DNA of 64,000 nucleotides, from positions 637,562 to 701,561 of the forward strand of contig NZ_OY763421.1 in the NCBI RefSeq assembly GCF_963667555.1, given 5' to 3'. The position numbers and the translations under genes are program-made. Origin of the DNA: an uncultured Methanolobus sp. Its GTDB lineage: Archaea; Halobacteriota; Methanosarcinia; Methanosarcinales; Methanosarcinaceae. Below, piece after piece: positions 34,098 to 44,511 of this stretch; the stretch's first letter is position 1, and every line of letters begins with the position of its first letter. Below the pieces are notes generated by a model. That model ran no database searches and was not told the origin of the DNA. It saw nothing but the letters and a program-made list of their open reading frames with translations.

Positions 34098-37000
34098 ATG
34101 ACTGCAAGGAAAAAATACATAGAAAAAAGTGTAACAAAATCTCTTGATGACAGGGTCGAGCAGACTCAGGATAATGTAGTGGCAGCCGTTGATGCCCAAA
34201 AGGTTACTAAAAACAATTCTGCTGCTTTCCCCATTGTGGGTATCGGAGCCTCGGCCGGAGGACTATCATCTTTTGAGGCATTTTTTACCGGTATGCCTTT
34301 AGAAACTGATCCAAATATGGCATTTGTTATAGTACAGCATCTTGATCCGAATCACAAAAGTCTCCTTACTGAGCTGATCAGGCGCTATACTCGTATGCAT
34401 GTTTTCGAGGTTAAAGACGGCATGGAGGTGCAACCGAATTGCACTTACATAATTCCTCCAAATAAGGAGATGACTATTTTCACTGGTAAGCTCCAATTAC
34501 TGGAGCCTTCCGCTTCATCTGGTAAACGTATGTCTATAGACTTCTTTTTCAAATCTCTTGCTCTGGATCAACATGACAAAGCAATAGGTATCGTGCTTTC
34601 GGGTACAGGTAGTGATGGTACTCTGGGTTTACGTGCTATCAAAAGTGAGGGTGGTATGGTCATGGTCCAGAGTCCTGCTTCTGCTGAATATGATGGTATG
34701 CCGCTAAGTGCTATTGATACAGGTCTTGTGGACTATATATTGCCACCTGCTGAAATGCCTGCACAGCTTATCGCTTATTTGATGCATACGTCTGATACGC
34801 ATTTGCCAGATGTTGCTCCTTCAACCACATACGAGAATGCATTGAATAAAATATTCATATTATTGCGCACTGACACTGGTCATGATTTTTCTCAATACAA
34901 GCTTACTACTGTCAATCGACGCATAGGGCGGCGCATGGCCATCCATCAGATAAAAACAATACATGAGTATGTAAAATATATGCAGCAGGATCCTGAGGAA
35001 GCTAAAGCTCTATTTCGCGACTTGCTGATCGGTGTTACTAACTTTTTTCGTGACAAAGAGGCCTTTGAGTTCCTGGCGGAACAGGTTATTCCCAGGATAT
35101 TTGCCAGAAAAGAAGCTGGTGAAGCAATTCGTGTTTGGTCACCTGGATGTGCAACTGGTGAGGAAGCATATTCCCTTGCCATCCTGTTTGCTGAGTACCA
35201 AGCGGCTCAGAATCTAAGTTACAAGGTGCAGATCTTTGCGACTGATATTGATAACCAGGCACTTGAAACAGCCCGCTCAGGTATTTATCCAGTTAGTATC
35301 GCCAATGATGTTTCCCCTGAAAGACTTGAAAGTTATTTTAAGCTTGAGCCTGATGGTAGTGCCTACCGCATACAAACAAATATTCGTGACATGCTTATTT
35401 TTTCAGAGCAGGATGTGATAAAAGACCCGCCATTTTCCAGACTTGATATGATAAGTTGTCGCAATCTCCTGATTTATATGAGTGGGGAATTACAGAATAA
35501 GCTCATCCCTATTTTTCAATATGCACTGAATCCAGGTGGTTTTCTCTTCCTTGGTACTTCAGAAACCATCGGTGATTTTGGAGATTTTTTTGTCGTAGTG
35601 GATCGCAAGTTCAAACTTTATCAATGCAAAGAAAACATCCAGTGTGTTCCGAGTCCATTCCTGGGAAATTTTGCACTTCCAATGATAGCTATGGATTCTG
35701 CACATTCCAGGGTTCCTATTAAGATGTCCCGTCCAAGAAATATTTCATTACGTGAATTGACAGAGCAGGCTCTTTGCAGGCATTTTATACCGGCTGCAGC
35801 ATTAGTCAATTGTCACGGTGATATTCTTTACATACACGGTAGAACAGGTATGTACCTCGAGCCAGCAGAGGGTGAGGTAGGTGTTGCCAATATTTTGAAG
35901 ATGGCTCGTGAAGGATTGCGATACGATCTGGCCAAAGCCCTGAAAAAAGTAGTAGAAACCCGTGATATAGTGCGTTGTCTGGGTTTGCGCGTTAAAACCA
36001 ACGGTGATTTTACTACTGTAGATTTAACTCTTCTTCCTGTAATAAATGAGTCGACAACTTCCTTATATCTTCTTGTTATGGAAGCGGTTCAACCTGTGGA
36101 TCATGAACAGGCCCAGCAAACAGTCGGGATGTATACTGGTTCGGAGGCAGAGAGGCCCAGAACTTCAACAATGTTGAGCTCAGGTATGGATACTGATGAA
36201 CGCATCATTGTGCTTAAACGGGAATTACAGGCTAAGGAAGAGTTCCTTCAGGCAGCCAATGAAGAGCTTCAGTCTTCTAACGAAGAGATGCAATCGATGA
36301 ACGAAGAACTGCAGTCAACAAATGAAGAACTGGAAACTTCAAAAGAGGAGTTGCAATCAGTGAACGAAGAGTTGTTCACAGTCAATGCAGAACTCCAGGC
36401 TAAGGTGGCCGACCTGTCACAGGCTAACAATGACATGAATAATTTACTGGCAGGATCCGGTATTGGAACATTATTTGTAGACATGCACATGATCATCAGT
36501 AATTTCACACCTGATACTACCAAGGTGATCAATCTGATCCCTACTGACATTGGCCGGCCTGTGGGACACATTGCTTCCAACCTGATAAATTACGATAATC
36601 TGTTGGTAGATACGCAGTCAGTACTGGACTCACTTATTCCTCGGGAGGTAGAAGTGCAGACCAAGACCGGAACATGGTACTTGATGCATATCCGCCCATA
36701 CCGTACGCTCAACAATGTTATTGAAGGCGCAGTGATCACATTTGTGGATATTACCAAACGCAAGCTGATGGAGGCAGAGCTGTATGAAAAGGAGCTACTT
36801 CAAATGCAAAAGACCCGACTTTTTGAGGCTATTGTGAACACCATGCGTGAACCTTTACTGGTTCTGAATGCCGATCTACGGGTAATTTCAGCAAATCGTG
36901 CCTTTTATGACATGTTTAAGTTAACAGAGGATGTCACTATAGGACAATTACTGTACAATCTGGGCAATCATCAGTGGGATATCCCGGCACTGCGCAAACT

Positions 37001-37232
37001 GCTGGAGGAGATTTTACTCAGCAATGTAGTATTCAATGATTATGAAATAAAATACGAATTTGAGAATATAGGACTGCGCACCATACACCTTAATGCCAGA
37101 CATATTGTAAATGAGTTGGATTATCCTGACCTGATCCTTCTGGCAATTCAAGAACAAAACGGTACATTTCAAGAACAAGCGACTTCTGACATCACTGATA
37201 TGCAATCCCATCAAAGAGGTGCTGAATCATGA
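34098..37232 (+). CDS. CheB methylesterase-CheR methyltransferase-PAS fusion
   Basis: A 1044-residue signalling protein. A CheB-type methylesterase domain (about 44-230) has its triad in GIGASAGG (S52), VQHLDPNH (H81) and SGTGSDG (D173), but no receiver domain precedes it. A CheR domain (about 250-500) shows [22 protein letters not shown] and [11 protein letters not shown] linker and a long heptad coiled coil (about 710-790, repeated NEELQS) lead to two PAS-like domains. Such fusions pair with hybrid kinases, and the kinase gene overlaps its stop by four bases (ATGA). No receptor, CheA or CheY is nearby, so the methylation target is unknown. The type is common in bacteria and Methanosarcinales. 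Confidence 0.92.
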   Translation: MTARKKYIEKSVTKSLDDRVEQTQDNVVAAVDAQKVTKNNSAAFPIVGIGASAGGLSSFEAFFTGMPLETDPNMAFVIVQHLDPNHKSLLTELIRRYTRMHVFEVKDGMEVQPNCTYIIPPNKEMTIFTGKLQLLEPSASSGKRMSIDFFFKSLALDQHDKAIGIVLSGTGSDGTLGLRAIKSEGGMVMVQSPASAEYDGMPLSAIDTGLVDYILPPAEMPAQLIAYLMHTSDTHLPDVAPSTTYENALNKIFILLRTDTGHDFSQYKLTTVNRRIGRRMAIHQIKTIHEYVKYMQQDPEEAKALFRDLLIGVTNFFRDKEAFEFLAEQVIPRIFARKEAGEAIRVWSPGCATGEEAYSLAILFAEYQAAQNLSYKVQIFATDIDNQALETARSGIYPVSIANDVSPERLESYFKLEPDGSAYRIQTNIRDMLIFSEQDVIKDPPFSRLDMISCRNLLIYMSGELQNKLIPIFQYALNPGGFLFLGTSETIGDFGDFFVVVDRKFKLYQCKENIQCVPSPFLGNFALPMIAMDSAHSRVPIKMSRPRNISLRELTEQALCRHFIPAAALVNCHGDILYIHGRTGMYLEPAEGEVGVANILKMAREGLRYDLAKALKKVVETRDIVRCLGLRVKTNGDFTTVDLTLLPVINESTTSLYLLVMEAVQPVDHEQAQQTVGMYTGSEAERPRTSTMLSSGMDTDERIIVLKRELQAKEEFLQAANEELQSSNEEMQSMNEELQSTNEELETSKEELQSVNEELFTVNAELQAKVADLSQANNDMNNLLAGSGIGTLFVDMHMIISNFTPDTTKVINLIPTDIGRPVGHIASNLINYDNLLVDTQSVLDSLIPREVEVQTKTGTWYLMHIRPYRTLNNVIEGAVITFVDITKRKLMEAELYEKELLQMQKTRLFEAIVNTMREPLLVLNADLRVISANRAFYDMFKLTEDVTIGQLLYNLGNHQWDIPALRKLLEEILLSNVVFNDYEIKYEFENIGLRTIHLNARHIVNELDYPDLILLAIQEQNGTFQEQATSDITDMQSHQRGAES

Positions 37233-39412
37233 ATGATAAAGATTATCAGTTTGATACTATCGCTGAAATACGTGAGCAGGCTGAAGAAATCATAAGGAAT
37301 AAAAATGATGTCACCACAGAAGATCTTAATGAATGTTCGCCGGAAGATATCAAAAAGATGCTTCATGAACTGCGAATCCATCAAATTGAGCTGGAGATGC
37401 AAAACGAGGAGCTGCGCCGTGTACAAACAGAACTCGCTGCTACACAGGAGCGTTATTTCGATCTCTATGACCTGGCTCCTGTAGGTTATTTAACCATAAA
37501 TGAAAATGGAATTGTATTGGAGACAAACCTCACGGCTGCTAAAATGCTCGGTGTAGTTCGTAGTGCTCTTGTAAGGCAGCCAATAACCCGTTTCATCCTC
37601 AAAAGCGATCAGGATATCTATTACAAGTATTGCAAGCAACTATTTATGACTGCGGATCCACAGGTTTGCGAACTTCAAATGATAAAACAGGGCGGTGAAA
37701 TATTCTGGGCACTGATAGAAGCTACATGTGTACAGGAAAACAATGGTACATATGTTTCCCGCGTTGTAATAAGTGATATAACAAAGCTCAAAGTCTTGGA
37801 ATACAATCTGACAATCGAAAAAGAGAAAGCTCAGGAAGCCAGTAGGGTCAAAAGTGAGTTTCTGGCTAATATGTCTCATGAAATACGAACACCAATGAAT
37901 GGTGTGATCGGTATGATAAGTCTGCTTTTGGACACTGAACTTGATGCTGAGCAACGCTATTATGTTGAAACGGTGCAGGTAAGTGGAAAAGTATTGCTTG
38001 ATGTGATAAATGATATACTTGATTTCTCAAAGATAGAAGCAGGTAAACTGGATATAGAGTTGCTGGACTTTGATCTTCGCAGTATGCTGGATAGTTTTGT
38101 TTCTATGGAATCTCTAAAAGCTCATAGCAATGGATTAAATTTTAGTTATACAGTAACACCCGATGTACCTGCATACGTAAATGGTGACCCGTTACGCCTG
38201 CAGCAGGTGCTGACCAATCTTGTAAGCAATGCCATTAAGTTCACAAATCAAGGTGAAGTGGCTGTGAGTGTGGCAGTGGAGTCTGAGACTGACACAACAT
38301 TTTTACTGCGCTTCTCGGTACGAGACACCGGTATTGGTATCCCTAAAGATAAGATAGAATCTTTGTTCTCTAAATTTTATCAGGTTGATTCCTCTACAAC
38401 ACGCAGATATGGTGGTACTGGTCTTGGTCTCGCTATATCCAGACAGCTTGTGGAGATGATGGGCGGGGAAATTGGTGTCAAAAGTGAGGAAGGTAAAGGT
38501 TCTGTTTTTTGGTTCACGCTTGGTTTTGACAAGTTAAAAGAGACTGCTGGCAAGAAATTTTCACCGGTATATCTTCAAAGTGAAAGTGTAACTGGTGTGG
38601 CTGATAATTCCACAAATATCGAGAATGCCAGTCATGGACTAAATAACAAAAATGCAAAGATCCTGTTGGCAGAGGATAGTATCATCAACCAGAAGGTAGC
38701 GCGAAGCATGTTAACAAAACTGGGTTTCAAGGTTGATATCGTTATCAATGGTGTAGAAGCAATTAAAGCCCTTGAAATGAGGTCATACGATCTGGTGCTT
38801 ATGGACGTGCAGATGCCTGTGATGGATGGAATAGAAGCTACAAAGGCCATCCGGAAAACGGATTCAAAATTCCTGAATAAGGATGTTCCGATTATTGCAT
38901 TGACAGCACATGCTATGGCAGGCGATAAAGATCATTTTATCGAAGTAGGTATGAATGATTATATTTCAAAGCCGGTTACTTTTGAGTCAATTGTCGAAGT
39001 CCTGGCTAAATTTGGTATGCTTATCCATAAAAACAAAATAGAAGATCATTCATCTTTAGCACGTACGGATGCACCCTCAAAACCATTAGTATTTGATAGA
39101 GAAGCCTTCATGATGAGGACAATGTACGATGAGAATCTTGCCCGCGAATTAATTACGACTTTCCTGGAAGAGATGCCAAAATACATCAGTGCGCTCAGGG
39201 AGAGTGTCGATAAAGGTGAATTATATAATTCTACTTATCTTGCACATCGGATAAGGGGTACTTCTGCAAATCTAGGATGTATGGTCATGTGCGATATTGC
39301 TGCTCGGATAGAAAAGGCAGGTAAAATGGATAAACTGGATGAAGTAGCAGTTGTTTTACCTGAGCTGGAAAAACATTTTGAGTTACTTATAAGCCAGCTT
39401 AGCGGCAACTAA
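37229..39412 (+). CDS. PAS hybrid histidine kinase with receiver and HPt domains
   Basis: A 727-residue cytoplasmic kinase with no membrane helix. In order: coiled coil (about 42-75), PAS (about 76-188), HisKA with phospho-acceptor H217 ([13 protein letters not shown]), HATPase with DTGIGIP and [10 protein letters not shown], a receiver with D526 ([13 protein letters not shown]), and an HPt domain with H673 ([13 protein letters not shown]). All four phosphorelay residues are on one chain, but no separate output regulator is nearby. GAGGTG precedes the ATG, which overlaps the upstream CheB-CheR gene, so the two are coexpressed and probably share an input. Confidence 0.94.
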   Translation: MNDKDYQFDTIAEIREQAEEIIRNKNDVTTEDLNECSPEDIKKMLHELRIHQIELEMQNEELRRVQTELAATQERYFDLYDLAPVGYLTINENGIVLETNLTAAKMLGVVRSALVRQPITRFILKSDQDIYYKYCKQLFMTADPQVCELQMIKQGGEIFWALIEATCVQENNGTYVSRVVISDITKLKVLEYNLTIEKEKAQEASRVKSEFLANMSHEIRTPMNGVIGMISLLLDTELDAEQRYYVETVQVSGKVLLDVINDILDFSKIEAGKLDIELLDFDLRSMLDSFVSMESLKAHSNGLNFSYTVTPDVPAYVNGDPLRLQQVLTNLVSNAIKFTNQGEVAVSVAVESETDTTFLLRFSVRDTGIGIPKDKIESLFSKFYQVDSSTTRRYGGTGLGLAISRQLVEMMGGEIGVKSEEGKGSVFWFTLGFDKLKETAGKKFSPVYLQSESVTGVADNSTNIENASHGLNNKNAKILLAEDSIINQKVARSMLTKLGFKVDIVINGVEAIKALEMRSYDLVLMDVQMPVMDGIEATKAIRKTDSKFLNKDVPIIALTAHAMAGDKDHFIEVGMNDYISKPVTFESIVEVLAKFGMLIHKNKIEDHSSLARTDAPSKPLVFDREAFMMRTMYDENLARELITTFLEEMPKYISALRESVDKGELYNSTYLAHRIRGTSANLGCMVMCDIAARIEKAGKMDKLDEVAVVLPELEKHFELLISQLSGN

Positions 39413-39525
39413 GATTACAGTTTTGCTTAAAATAAGCGGGCAAAATAGTATTTACAGGCACAGACTTGAAAATGATTCTTTGATACTTCAAGTATGAAAA
39501 AAGAATAAAATAGGAATATATGTGC

Positions 39526-39912
39526 TCAGGGCTTGCAGTCCAGAGCAACACGTTCTTCGGGTGAAAGTGATATGTAGAACCTCAATATATCTTCAGGGTT
39601 CATATCTACGCCAAGCCTGTATCCGTTGGCTCTTCCGGCCCTGAGAAAATTCTCTTCCTTTTCGTGCTTTCTTAGCATCAGATTCTGAACTTCTTCGTTA
39701 CTGAGCTTGGACATGTCTACTTTCCTGAGAAGACCAATGAGCAGGAAATTGTTCTCTATACGTTCGTAAAGGTTCTCTGTCAGGTTCTCTGCCTTCTTTT
39801 CAGGCTCGAACAGGTATGCGGTCTCTCCGTTGGAGTCCTTATAGGCAAGTGATATCTTCCTAAGTACCAGCTTTCCGTTCTCGCACACCAGAATCTTGCG
39901 TTCGGTCTTCAT
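39526..39912 (-). CDS. Hypothetical protein, 128 aa
   Basis: I do not recognise this family. It starts MKTERKILVCENGKLVLRK and is charged and soluble, with predicted strands at the N-terminus and helices afterwards (ENNFLLIGLLRKVDMSKLSNEE). The end reads EDILRFYISLSPEERVALDCKP. There are two cysteines, C10 and one near the C-terminus, but no metal motif. It is convergent with the hybrid kinase gene. Regular codon use and a plausible AGGAAAC before the ATG support a real gene. Confidence 0.65.
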   Translation of the reverse strand: MKTERKILVCENGKLVLRKISLAYKDSNGETAYLFEPEKKAENLTENLYERIENNFLLIGLLRKVDMSKLSNEEVQNLMLRKHEKEENFLRAGRANGYRLGVDMNPEDILRFYISLSPEERVALDCKP

Positions 39913-40455
39913 TTAGTTTCCTCGATTGTTTTTAGCAGAACGGGACAAAACCCCAGGTATTTTCACAAATTGGTTTTCCTATCCTGTGAAACTACTAACT
40001 GCACTTGCAGCTTTCTCAATTTCATATTTAAGGTTTTCTATACTATATTGTCTAATGAGCATGATGATGATGATATATGCTTTTAATACTTAATCCAAAA
40101 AAATACTGTATAGGGGTATTGATTTCACAAAAAGCAATCAAAAATTAAAAAATCAAACAAAAGAACATGTAAAAAAGATTGAATGTACATGAACTTACAT
40201 GTACATTTCAGTCTCTCACTTATTTAAAATGAGCCTTGCCATTAATGCTCTGTACTCTTTTATTTAGAGATTACTGTAAACATGGTATACCTTGTTAGGG
40301 TTATTTTCAAGTTTCAACTAAATAATACTGTTATTAGGTATAACCCATTCTATTAGTGCTTAATTTTGCTTTATATTCTAAATGAAAGACATCAGTTTTC
40401 AATAAACAGACTATAATGCCTTAATCGGTCACTTATGAGATTTTAGAACGAATGG
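39913..40455. other. 540-bp gap, no gene, one strong hairpin
   Basis: AT-rich sequence containing a perfect 10-bp inverted repeat, AATGTACATG-AACTTA-CATGTACATT, at 40183-40208, and a short GATGATGATGATGAT run near 40060. No open frame with a ribosome binding site and no copy of the interspersed repeat is seen. The hairpin could be a regulator site or part of a noncoding RNA. Confidence 0.5.
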
Positions 40456-40947
40456 CTAAGGATTAAACACGTCGTTTCCGCGTACAGACGATGACCCACT
40501 AGATTGACTTGCAACTGCATTTGCTCCTTCTTTGGCAATAGCAGTTATCTGGTCTATGTCTACGTAAACCAATCCTCTATTTGTGTCATCCAGAAGAATA
40601 AAGTATTTTCCTACTTCTTTAAGCTCTCCGGTATAGCTTAATGAATAACAATAGACCTGGATATCAGTTCCGATTTGCTCTTTTAGTAAGTCTGATGTTG
40701 TGTTATGCCAATCCCAGTAAACTTCATAGCTTCTTACATTATCATATTGAATTGGCTCAGAATTGACAATTCTGACATTCTGGATTTCATCGCTGTTTGC
40801 GTTTGTACTTGGACTAGGTTTATCAGTAACATCTGCAGTCTGTGTATCATCTTCACCTATACCGTTATCCTGGCTGTTTGCTACACATCCTGCAAAGGCA
40901 ACAGAAACAATTAATAAAAGAAATAAAAAAGTATTTTTTCTTATCAT
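40456..40947 (-). CDS. Putative lipoprotein, 163 aa
   Basis: An exported protein with N-terminal MIRKNTFLFLLLIVSVAFAGC, a signal peptide with a lipobox-like AFAGC placing a lipid-modified Cys at position 21. A Ser/Thr/Asp-rich linker follows, and then a globular domain of about 95 residues (NVRIVNSEPIQYDNVRSYEV onward) ending in a Ser-rich tail. The function is not recognisable. The gene stands alone between long AT-rich gaps. Confidence 0.75.
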   Translation of the reverse strand: MIRKNTFLFLLLIVSVAFAGCVANSQDNGIGEDDTQTADVTDKPSPSTNANSDEIQNVRIVNSEPIQYDNVRSYEVYWDWHNTTSDLLKEQIGTDIQVYCYSLSYTGELKEVGKYFILLDDTNRGLVYVDIDQITAIAKEGANAVASQSSGSSSVRGNDVFNP

Positions 40948-41141
40948 TTTTAAACCTACTAAATTTGTATTTTTATCAATATAAGAACTTAATGAAGCTG
41001 CTATTATTTAAAAAAATCGAATTTATTTTGCTTTGCTTTGGATGGTATTTGACTTCCCCAGACAGCTTTATTACTTTTGAGTGTTAAAATCAGAATAAAC
41101 AGATTCATTATAAAATTACAGTTTCAGGACAGAGGCAAATA

Positions 41142-41729
41142 ATGTTCAGTGAACTAAAAGACACAGTCAGGTCTTCGATATTACCATTTGTGAAATGGAT
41201 ACCATTATCTCCAAACTCGCTTACCATCATCGGTCTTCTGGTAAGTATCTGGGCTGCCGTTGTTTTTGCCACCGGTGACCTGATAGCTGGCGGTTTACTC
41301 ATCCTTTTCAGCGGTTTCTTTGACATGATAGACGGTGCCGTTGCCAGGGCAAAGAACCGTATGTCAGTATTCGGAGCAGTTCTGGATTCTGTCTGTGACA
41401 GGTATGCAGATGCAATTGTCTTTGCAGGCATCATTTACGGCTCGGTAACAGGTACTATCGTCCAGATCAGTTTATTCTCAGTGCCACTCTGGTTCTGGGT
41501 AATCTTTGCCGTCATTGGATCATACATGGTGAGTTACGTGCGTTCCAGAGCAGAAAGTGCAGGTGTAAGTTCAATGAACATCGGTATTGCTGAAAGACCG
41601 GAACGTATGCTTATCCTTGTGGCAGGGTCGCTTAGCGGTTATCTTGTTGAATCCATTGTCCTGATAGTCATCCTCACACACATAACAATGGTCCAGCGCG
41701 TGCTATATGCAAAAAAAGAGCTTTCATGA
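41142..41729 (+). CDS. CDP-alcohol phosphatidyltransferase (probable archaeal phospholipid synthase)
   Basis: A 195-residue membrane enzyme with about six helices. It joins a CDP-linked archaeol to an alcohol phosphate. The full CDP-OH-P motif is present: D61, D64, G65, A68, R69, G78, D82 and D86 (FDMIDGAVARAKNRMSVFGAVLD). In archaea, enzymes of this size make archaetidylinositol phosphate or related lipids; which headgroup is used cannot be settled from sequence. CAGAGGCAAATA precedes the ATG. It is a single gene with a repeat copy downstream. Confidence 0.88.
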   Translation: MFSELKDTVRSSILPFVKWIPLSPNSLTIIGLLVSIWAAVVFATGDLIAGGLLILFSGFFDMIDGAVARAKNRMSVFGAVLDSVCDRYADAIVFAGIIYGSVTGTIVQISLFSVPLWFWVIFAVIGSYMVSYVRSRAESAGVSSMNIGIAERPERMLILVAGSLSGYLVESIVLIVILTHITMVQRVLYAKKELS

Positions 41730-41776
41730 CTTTCTATTTTTATGAATTCAGCAGTGTGTAGTTGCACTGTTATTTT

Positions 41777-42060
41777 TTTGTAAACTTATCTATCGTAGGC
41801 TATGAATAACTTGAAGATCGCGAAGGGTCCGGCGAAGCCGGCGGTTTCCCATTAAATGAAAAATACATTGTGAATAACCTGTATTTTCTTCTCAGAACTT
41901 GAATTGAATTTGCATTGAATTTGCATTGCTATTCTATTATTTTCTGAAATCTATTATATATGTAGTATCATTGGAATGTACAGCCTTCGGCGGATATTTA
42001 CATTGTTTTTAGATTTCGGGTTGTTTTTTGGAACTGGAACTGGCGTGTCTCAATGCAAAG
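41777..42060 (+). repeat. Interspersed repeat element copy 6
   Basis: Block A (CGAAGGGTCCGGCGAAGCCGG) is near 41820-41845 and a diverged block B (ACAGCCTTCGGCGGA) at 41973-41996. The left part carries the alternative start TATCGTAGGCTATGAATAACTTGA shared in part with copies 7, 9 and 10. The right end is degenerate. It lies between the phosphatidyltransferase gene and purS. Confidence 0.75.
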
Positions 42061-42142
42061 CTTATAATATGAGGCGTTATTATTAATTGCCTAGTTAACT
42101 GTTATATTATTATCAATATACATCATCAAATGAGGATTCCAA

Positions 42143-42394
42143 ATGCAATATCAGGCAGATGTAACCATTGAACTTAAAAGCGGTATGCTTGACCCTGAAG
42201 GCACAACCATCAAAAGGGCACTTGAACACTTAGGATATGAGACCGAGAGTGTAAAAACAGCTAAGAAATACACAATTGACCTCCAGGCAGAGAACATTCA
42301 CGCTGCCAGAGAGACTGTTGAGCAGATGTGCCAGAAGCTCATCGCAAACCCGATCATCCATAATTACGAGATCTCCCTGAGGGAACTGCAATGA
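42143..42394 (+). CDS. purS: Phosphoribosylformylglycinamidine synthase subunit PurS
   Basis: An 83-residue subunit that bridges PurL and PurQ in the complex making FGAM in purine synthesis. It has the typical start YQADVTIELKSGMLDPEGTTIKRALEHLGY and the C-terminal MCQKLIANPIIHNYEISL. Length is normal. Its stop overlaps the purQ start (ATGA). purL is not in the window. Confidence 0.96.
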   Translation: MQYQADVTIELKSGMLDPEGTTIKRALEHLGYETESVKTAKKYTIDLQAENIHAARETVEQMCQKLIANPIIHNYEISLRELQ

Positions 42395-43086
42395 GTATAG
42401 GTATTGTACAGTTTGGTGGCAGCAATTGTGACCTTGACGTGTTGCATGTCCTTAAGGATGTTCTCGGAGCAGACGCTGAACTTGTATGGTACAAGGAAGA
42501 AGACCTTTCCCGTTTTGACGGAATAGTTGTCCCGGGTGGTTTCTCATACGGAGATTACCTCAGAGCCGGCGCAATCGCAGCACGTACTCCTGTCATGGCT
42601 TCCATCAAGAAACTTGCAGAAGCAGGCAAACCTGTCATAGGCATATGCAACGGTTTCCAGATCCTTACAGAATCAGGTCTCCTGGACGGCGCTCTTACAA
42701 CCAACAACTATCCAAAATTCAAATGCGAATCCACACTTCTGAGAGTTGAGACAACTGACACACCATTCACCTCCAAATTTAAGAAAGGTGAGGTTGTCAG
42801 CATTCCTATCGCTCACATGGAAGGCAATTTCTACGCAGACGAAGAAACCCTTTCAAGACTTGAGGACAACGACCAGGTCGCATTCAGATACGTGAACAAG
42901 GAAGGCAAGGTCACAGACGAGGCAAATCCTAACGGCTCACAGGAAAACATCGCAGGCATTGTAAGTGCAAAAAAGAATGTACTCGGCATGATGCCACACC
43001 CTGAACGAGCTTCCGAGGAAATACTCGGCTCAAAAGACGGAATCAGGATATTCGAATCAATGCTGGAGTTCATCTCCAAAAATTGA
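42391..43086 (+). CDS. purQ: Phosphoribosylformylglycinamidine synthase subunit PurQ
   Basis: A 231-residue glutaminase subunit supplying ammonia to PurL. It has VPGGFSYGDYLRAGAIAA, nucleophile C86 in GICNGFQ, and the catalytic His-Glu in MMPHPERA. Length is normal for the archaeal and Gram-positive stand-alone type. It is translationally coupled to purS. A repeat copy follows directly downstream. Confidence 0.96.
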   Translation: MSIGIVQFGGSNCDLDVLHVLKDVLGADAELVWYKEEDLSRFDGIVVPGGFSYGDYLRAGAIAARTPVMASIKKLAEAGKPVIGICNGFQILTESGLLDGALTTNNYPKFKCESTLLRVETTDTPFTSKFKKGEVVSIPIAHMEGNFYADEETLSRLEDNDQVAFRYVNKEGKVTDEANPNGSQENIAGIVSAKKNVLGMMPHPERASEEILGSKDGIRIFESMLEFISKN

Positions 43087-43147
43087 TTCTACTCTTTTTT
43101 AATTTCAATTTTAACTTAACTTTTAGTTGTTTCTATTTTTACTCTTT

Positions 43148-43376
43148 GTCGTATCATGAATAACTAAATTGAACCCGAAGGGTACGGCGAAGCCGGCGTT
43201 TTCCCATCATATGAAAATATTCGGCGTAATACTCAGAAATATTTTCTCCACAAAAATTCGGTATAAATTGCAGTATATATGCAAAAATCTCAGGCATATT
43301 CTTCTGTATAGAATTATTGGAACTTGCCGCCTTCGGCGAATGGTTATTTCGTTCTTGTATTTATCCTTATGCTGAT
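43148..43376 (+). repeat. Interspersed repeat element copy 7 (shortened)
   Basis: Block A is at 43174-43208 and block B (TTGCCGCCTTCGGCGAA) at 43319-43340. Both terminal repeats are missing. The left edge begins at the GTCGTATCATGAATAACT variant. It lies between convergent purQ and rnhB, so it could act as a bidirectional terminator there. Confidence 0.8.
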
Positions 43377-43382
43377 TTCTGA

Positions 43383-44057
43383 TTATTCCTGTTTTTTGTC
43401 CGCTTCTGCGTTTAAAATAACATTCTCCGCTGTCTTCCAGGAATGTCTCACATAATCAGGTAATTCTCCATGCTTGCCATACCAGTCAGCAAGGAATTTC
43501 TTAGTTTTAGGATCTGATGGATAACCGCTTCCAAAATCAACGCCATGTTCAGCTTTTAGATCCTCAATTAGCTGGTCCCTGCGAACCTTGGCAACGATTG
43601 ATGCAGCAGACACTACCGGATAACTTGTATCTGCTTTGTGTTTAGAAACAATTGTCAGATAATCCGCTTTTTCTGGATTGTTCTTCCTGTACTCTTCTAA
43701 GAGTCTGGCACCGAACCTTTCCGCTTTCACATCAGCAGCATCGGCATAGGCAGTTTCAGGATGGAGTTGTTCAAGTACTTTTGAGAATGCCACAACCATG
43801 ATGTCGTTCATGCTCATGAGGGTCCTGAGCTCATCGATCTGCCGGGCAGAGATCTCTAGAACAAAGACCTTTTCTGAATACTTCTCTATCTGACCTGCAA
43901 GGTGGACTCTCTTTTTAGGACTGAGTTTCTTTGAGTCGGCAACTCCCAGATTCCTTAATGTGCTTTCCTTTGCATCATCGATCATAACACCGCCGATGCA
44001 CATCGGTCCTATTACCGGTCCCTTTCCAGCTTCATCAAATCCGGCTATTTTCATCAT
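43383..44057 (-). CDS. rnhB: Ribonuclease HII
   Basis: A 224-residue RNase HII that removes ribonucleotides from RNA-DNA hybrids. The N-terminal motif IAGFDEAGKGPVIGPM gives the catalytic Asp-Glu pair. SMNDIMVV, YADAADVKAE and PVVSAASIVAKVRRD follow as expected for the archaeal type, with further active-site acids. Length is normal. GAGGATTAAATG gives a ribosome binding site close to the ATG. The gene has repeat copies on both sides. Confidence 0.96.
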   Translation of the reverse strand: MMKIAGFDEAGKGPVIGPMCIGGVMIDDAKESTLRNLGVADSKKLSPKKRVHLAGQIEKYSEKVFVLEISARQIDELRTLMSMNDIMVVAFSKVLEQLHPETAYADAADVKAERFGARLLEEYRKNNPEKADYLTIVSKHKADTSYPVVSAASIVAKVRRDQLIEDLKAEHGVDFGSGYPSDPKTKKFLADWYGKHGELPDYVRHSWKTAENVILNAEADKKQE

Positions 44058-44156
44058 TTAATCCTCTTTACTGACAGTACAAAGGATTCTGATTCTAAAA
44101 AAGTATTTGCCAGGATAGATTTGTCCCAGCATTATTTTGTAAACTTATTTTATTAA

Positions 44157-44484
44157 GGTTCTGTATAAATCCTACCATTATGATTTCTTGCAGATTACAA
44201 ATAACTTAAACTGACCCGAAGGGTCCGGCGAAGCCGGCGCTTTACCATCAGAAAAAGCAAAAAACTGCATATAGTACATAGAACACTTTACTTACAGACT
44301 TTCGTAGAATTGTCTGTATGAATTTAGTAATCTAATGGATGACTTTCTGTATGACTTTCTGTATGTCATCATTGGAATGTGCCGCCTGCGGCGGATGGTT
44401 ACTTTGTTTTTAGATTGCCAATTTTTTGTGGAAATGAAATAGACAAAGGCTGTACAATCACATAAACAGGATTTATACAGAGCC
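44157..44484 (+). repeat. Interspersed repeat element copy 8 (full length)
   Basis: The ends are GGTTCTGTATAAATCCTA and AGGATTTATACAGAGCC, inverted repeats of each other with few mismatches. The flanks TTTATTAA (left) and TTTATTAT (right) match at 7 of 8 bases and look like a target-site duplication. Block A is at 44215-44250. Block B is at 44374-44395, where the loop has changed (CCGCC-TGC-GGCGG) while the stem is intact. 328 bp. Confidence 0.88.
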
Positions 44485-44511
44485 TTTATTATCTGTATTT
44501 GTTAACTTGAT

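Noticed and set aside
40059..40078. GATGATGATGATGAT run
   Set aside because: Too short to be a meaningful microsatellite and not near a start codon.
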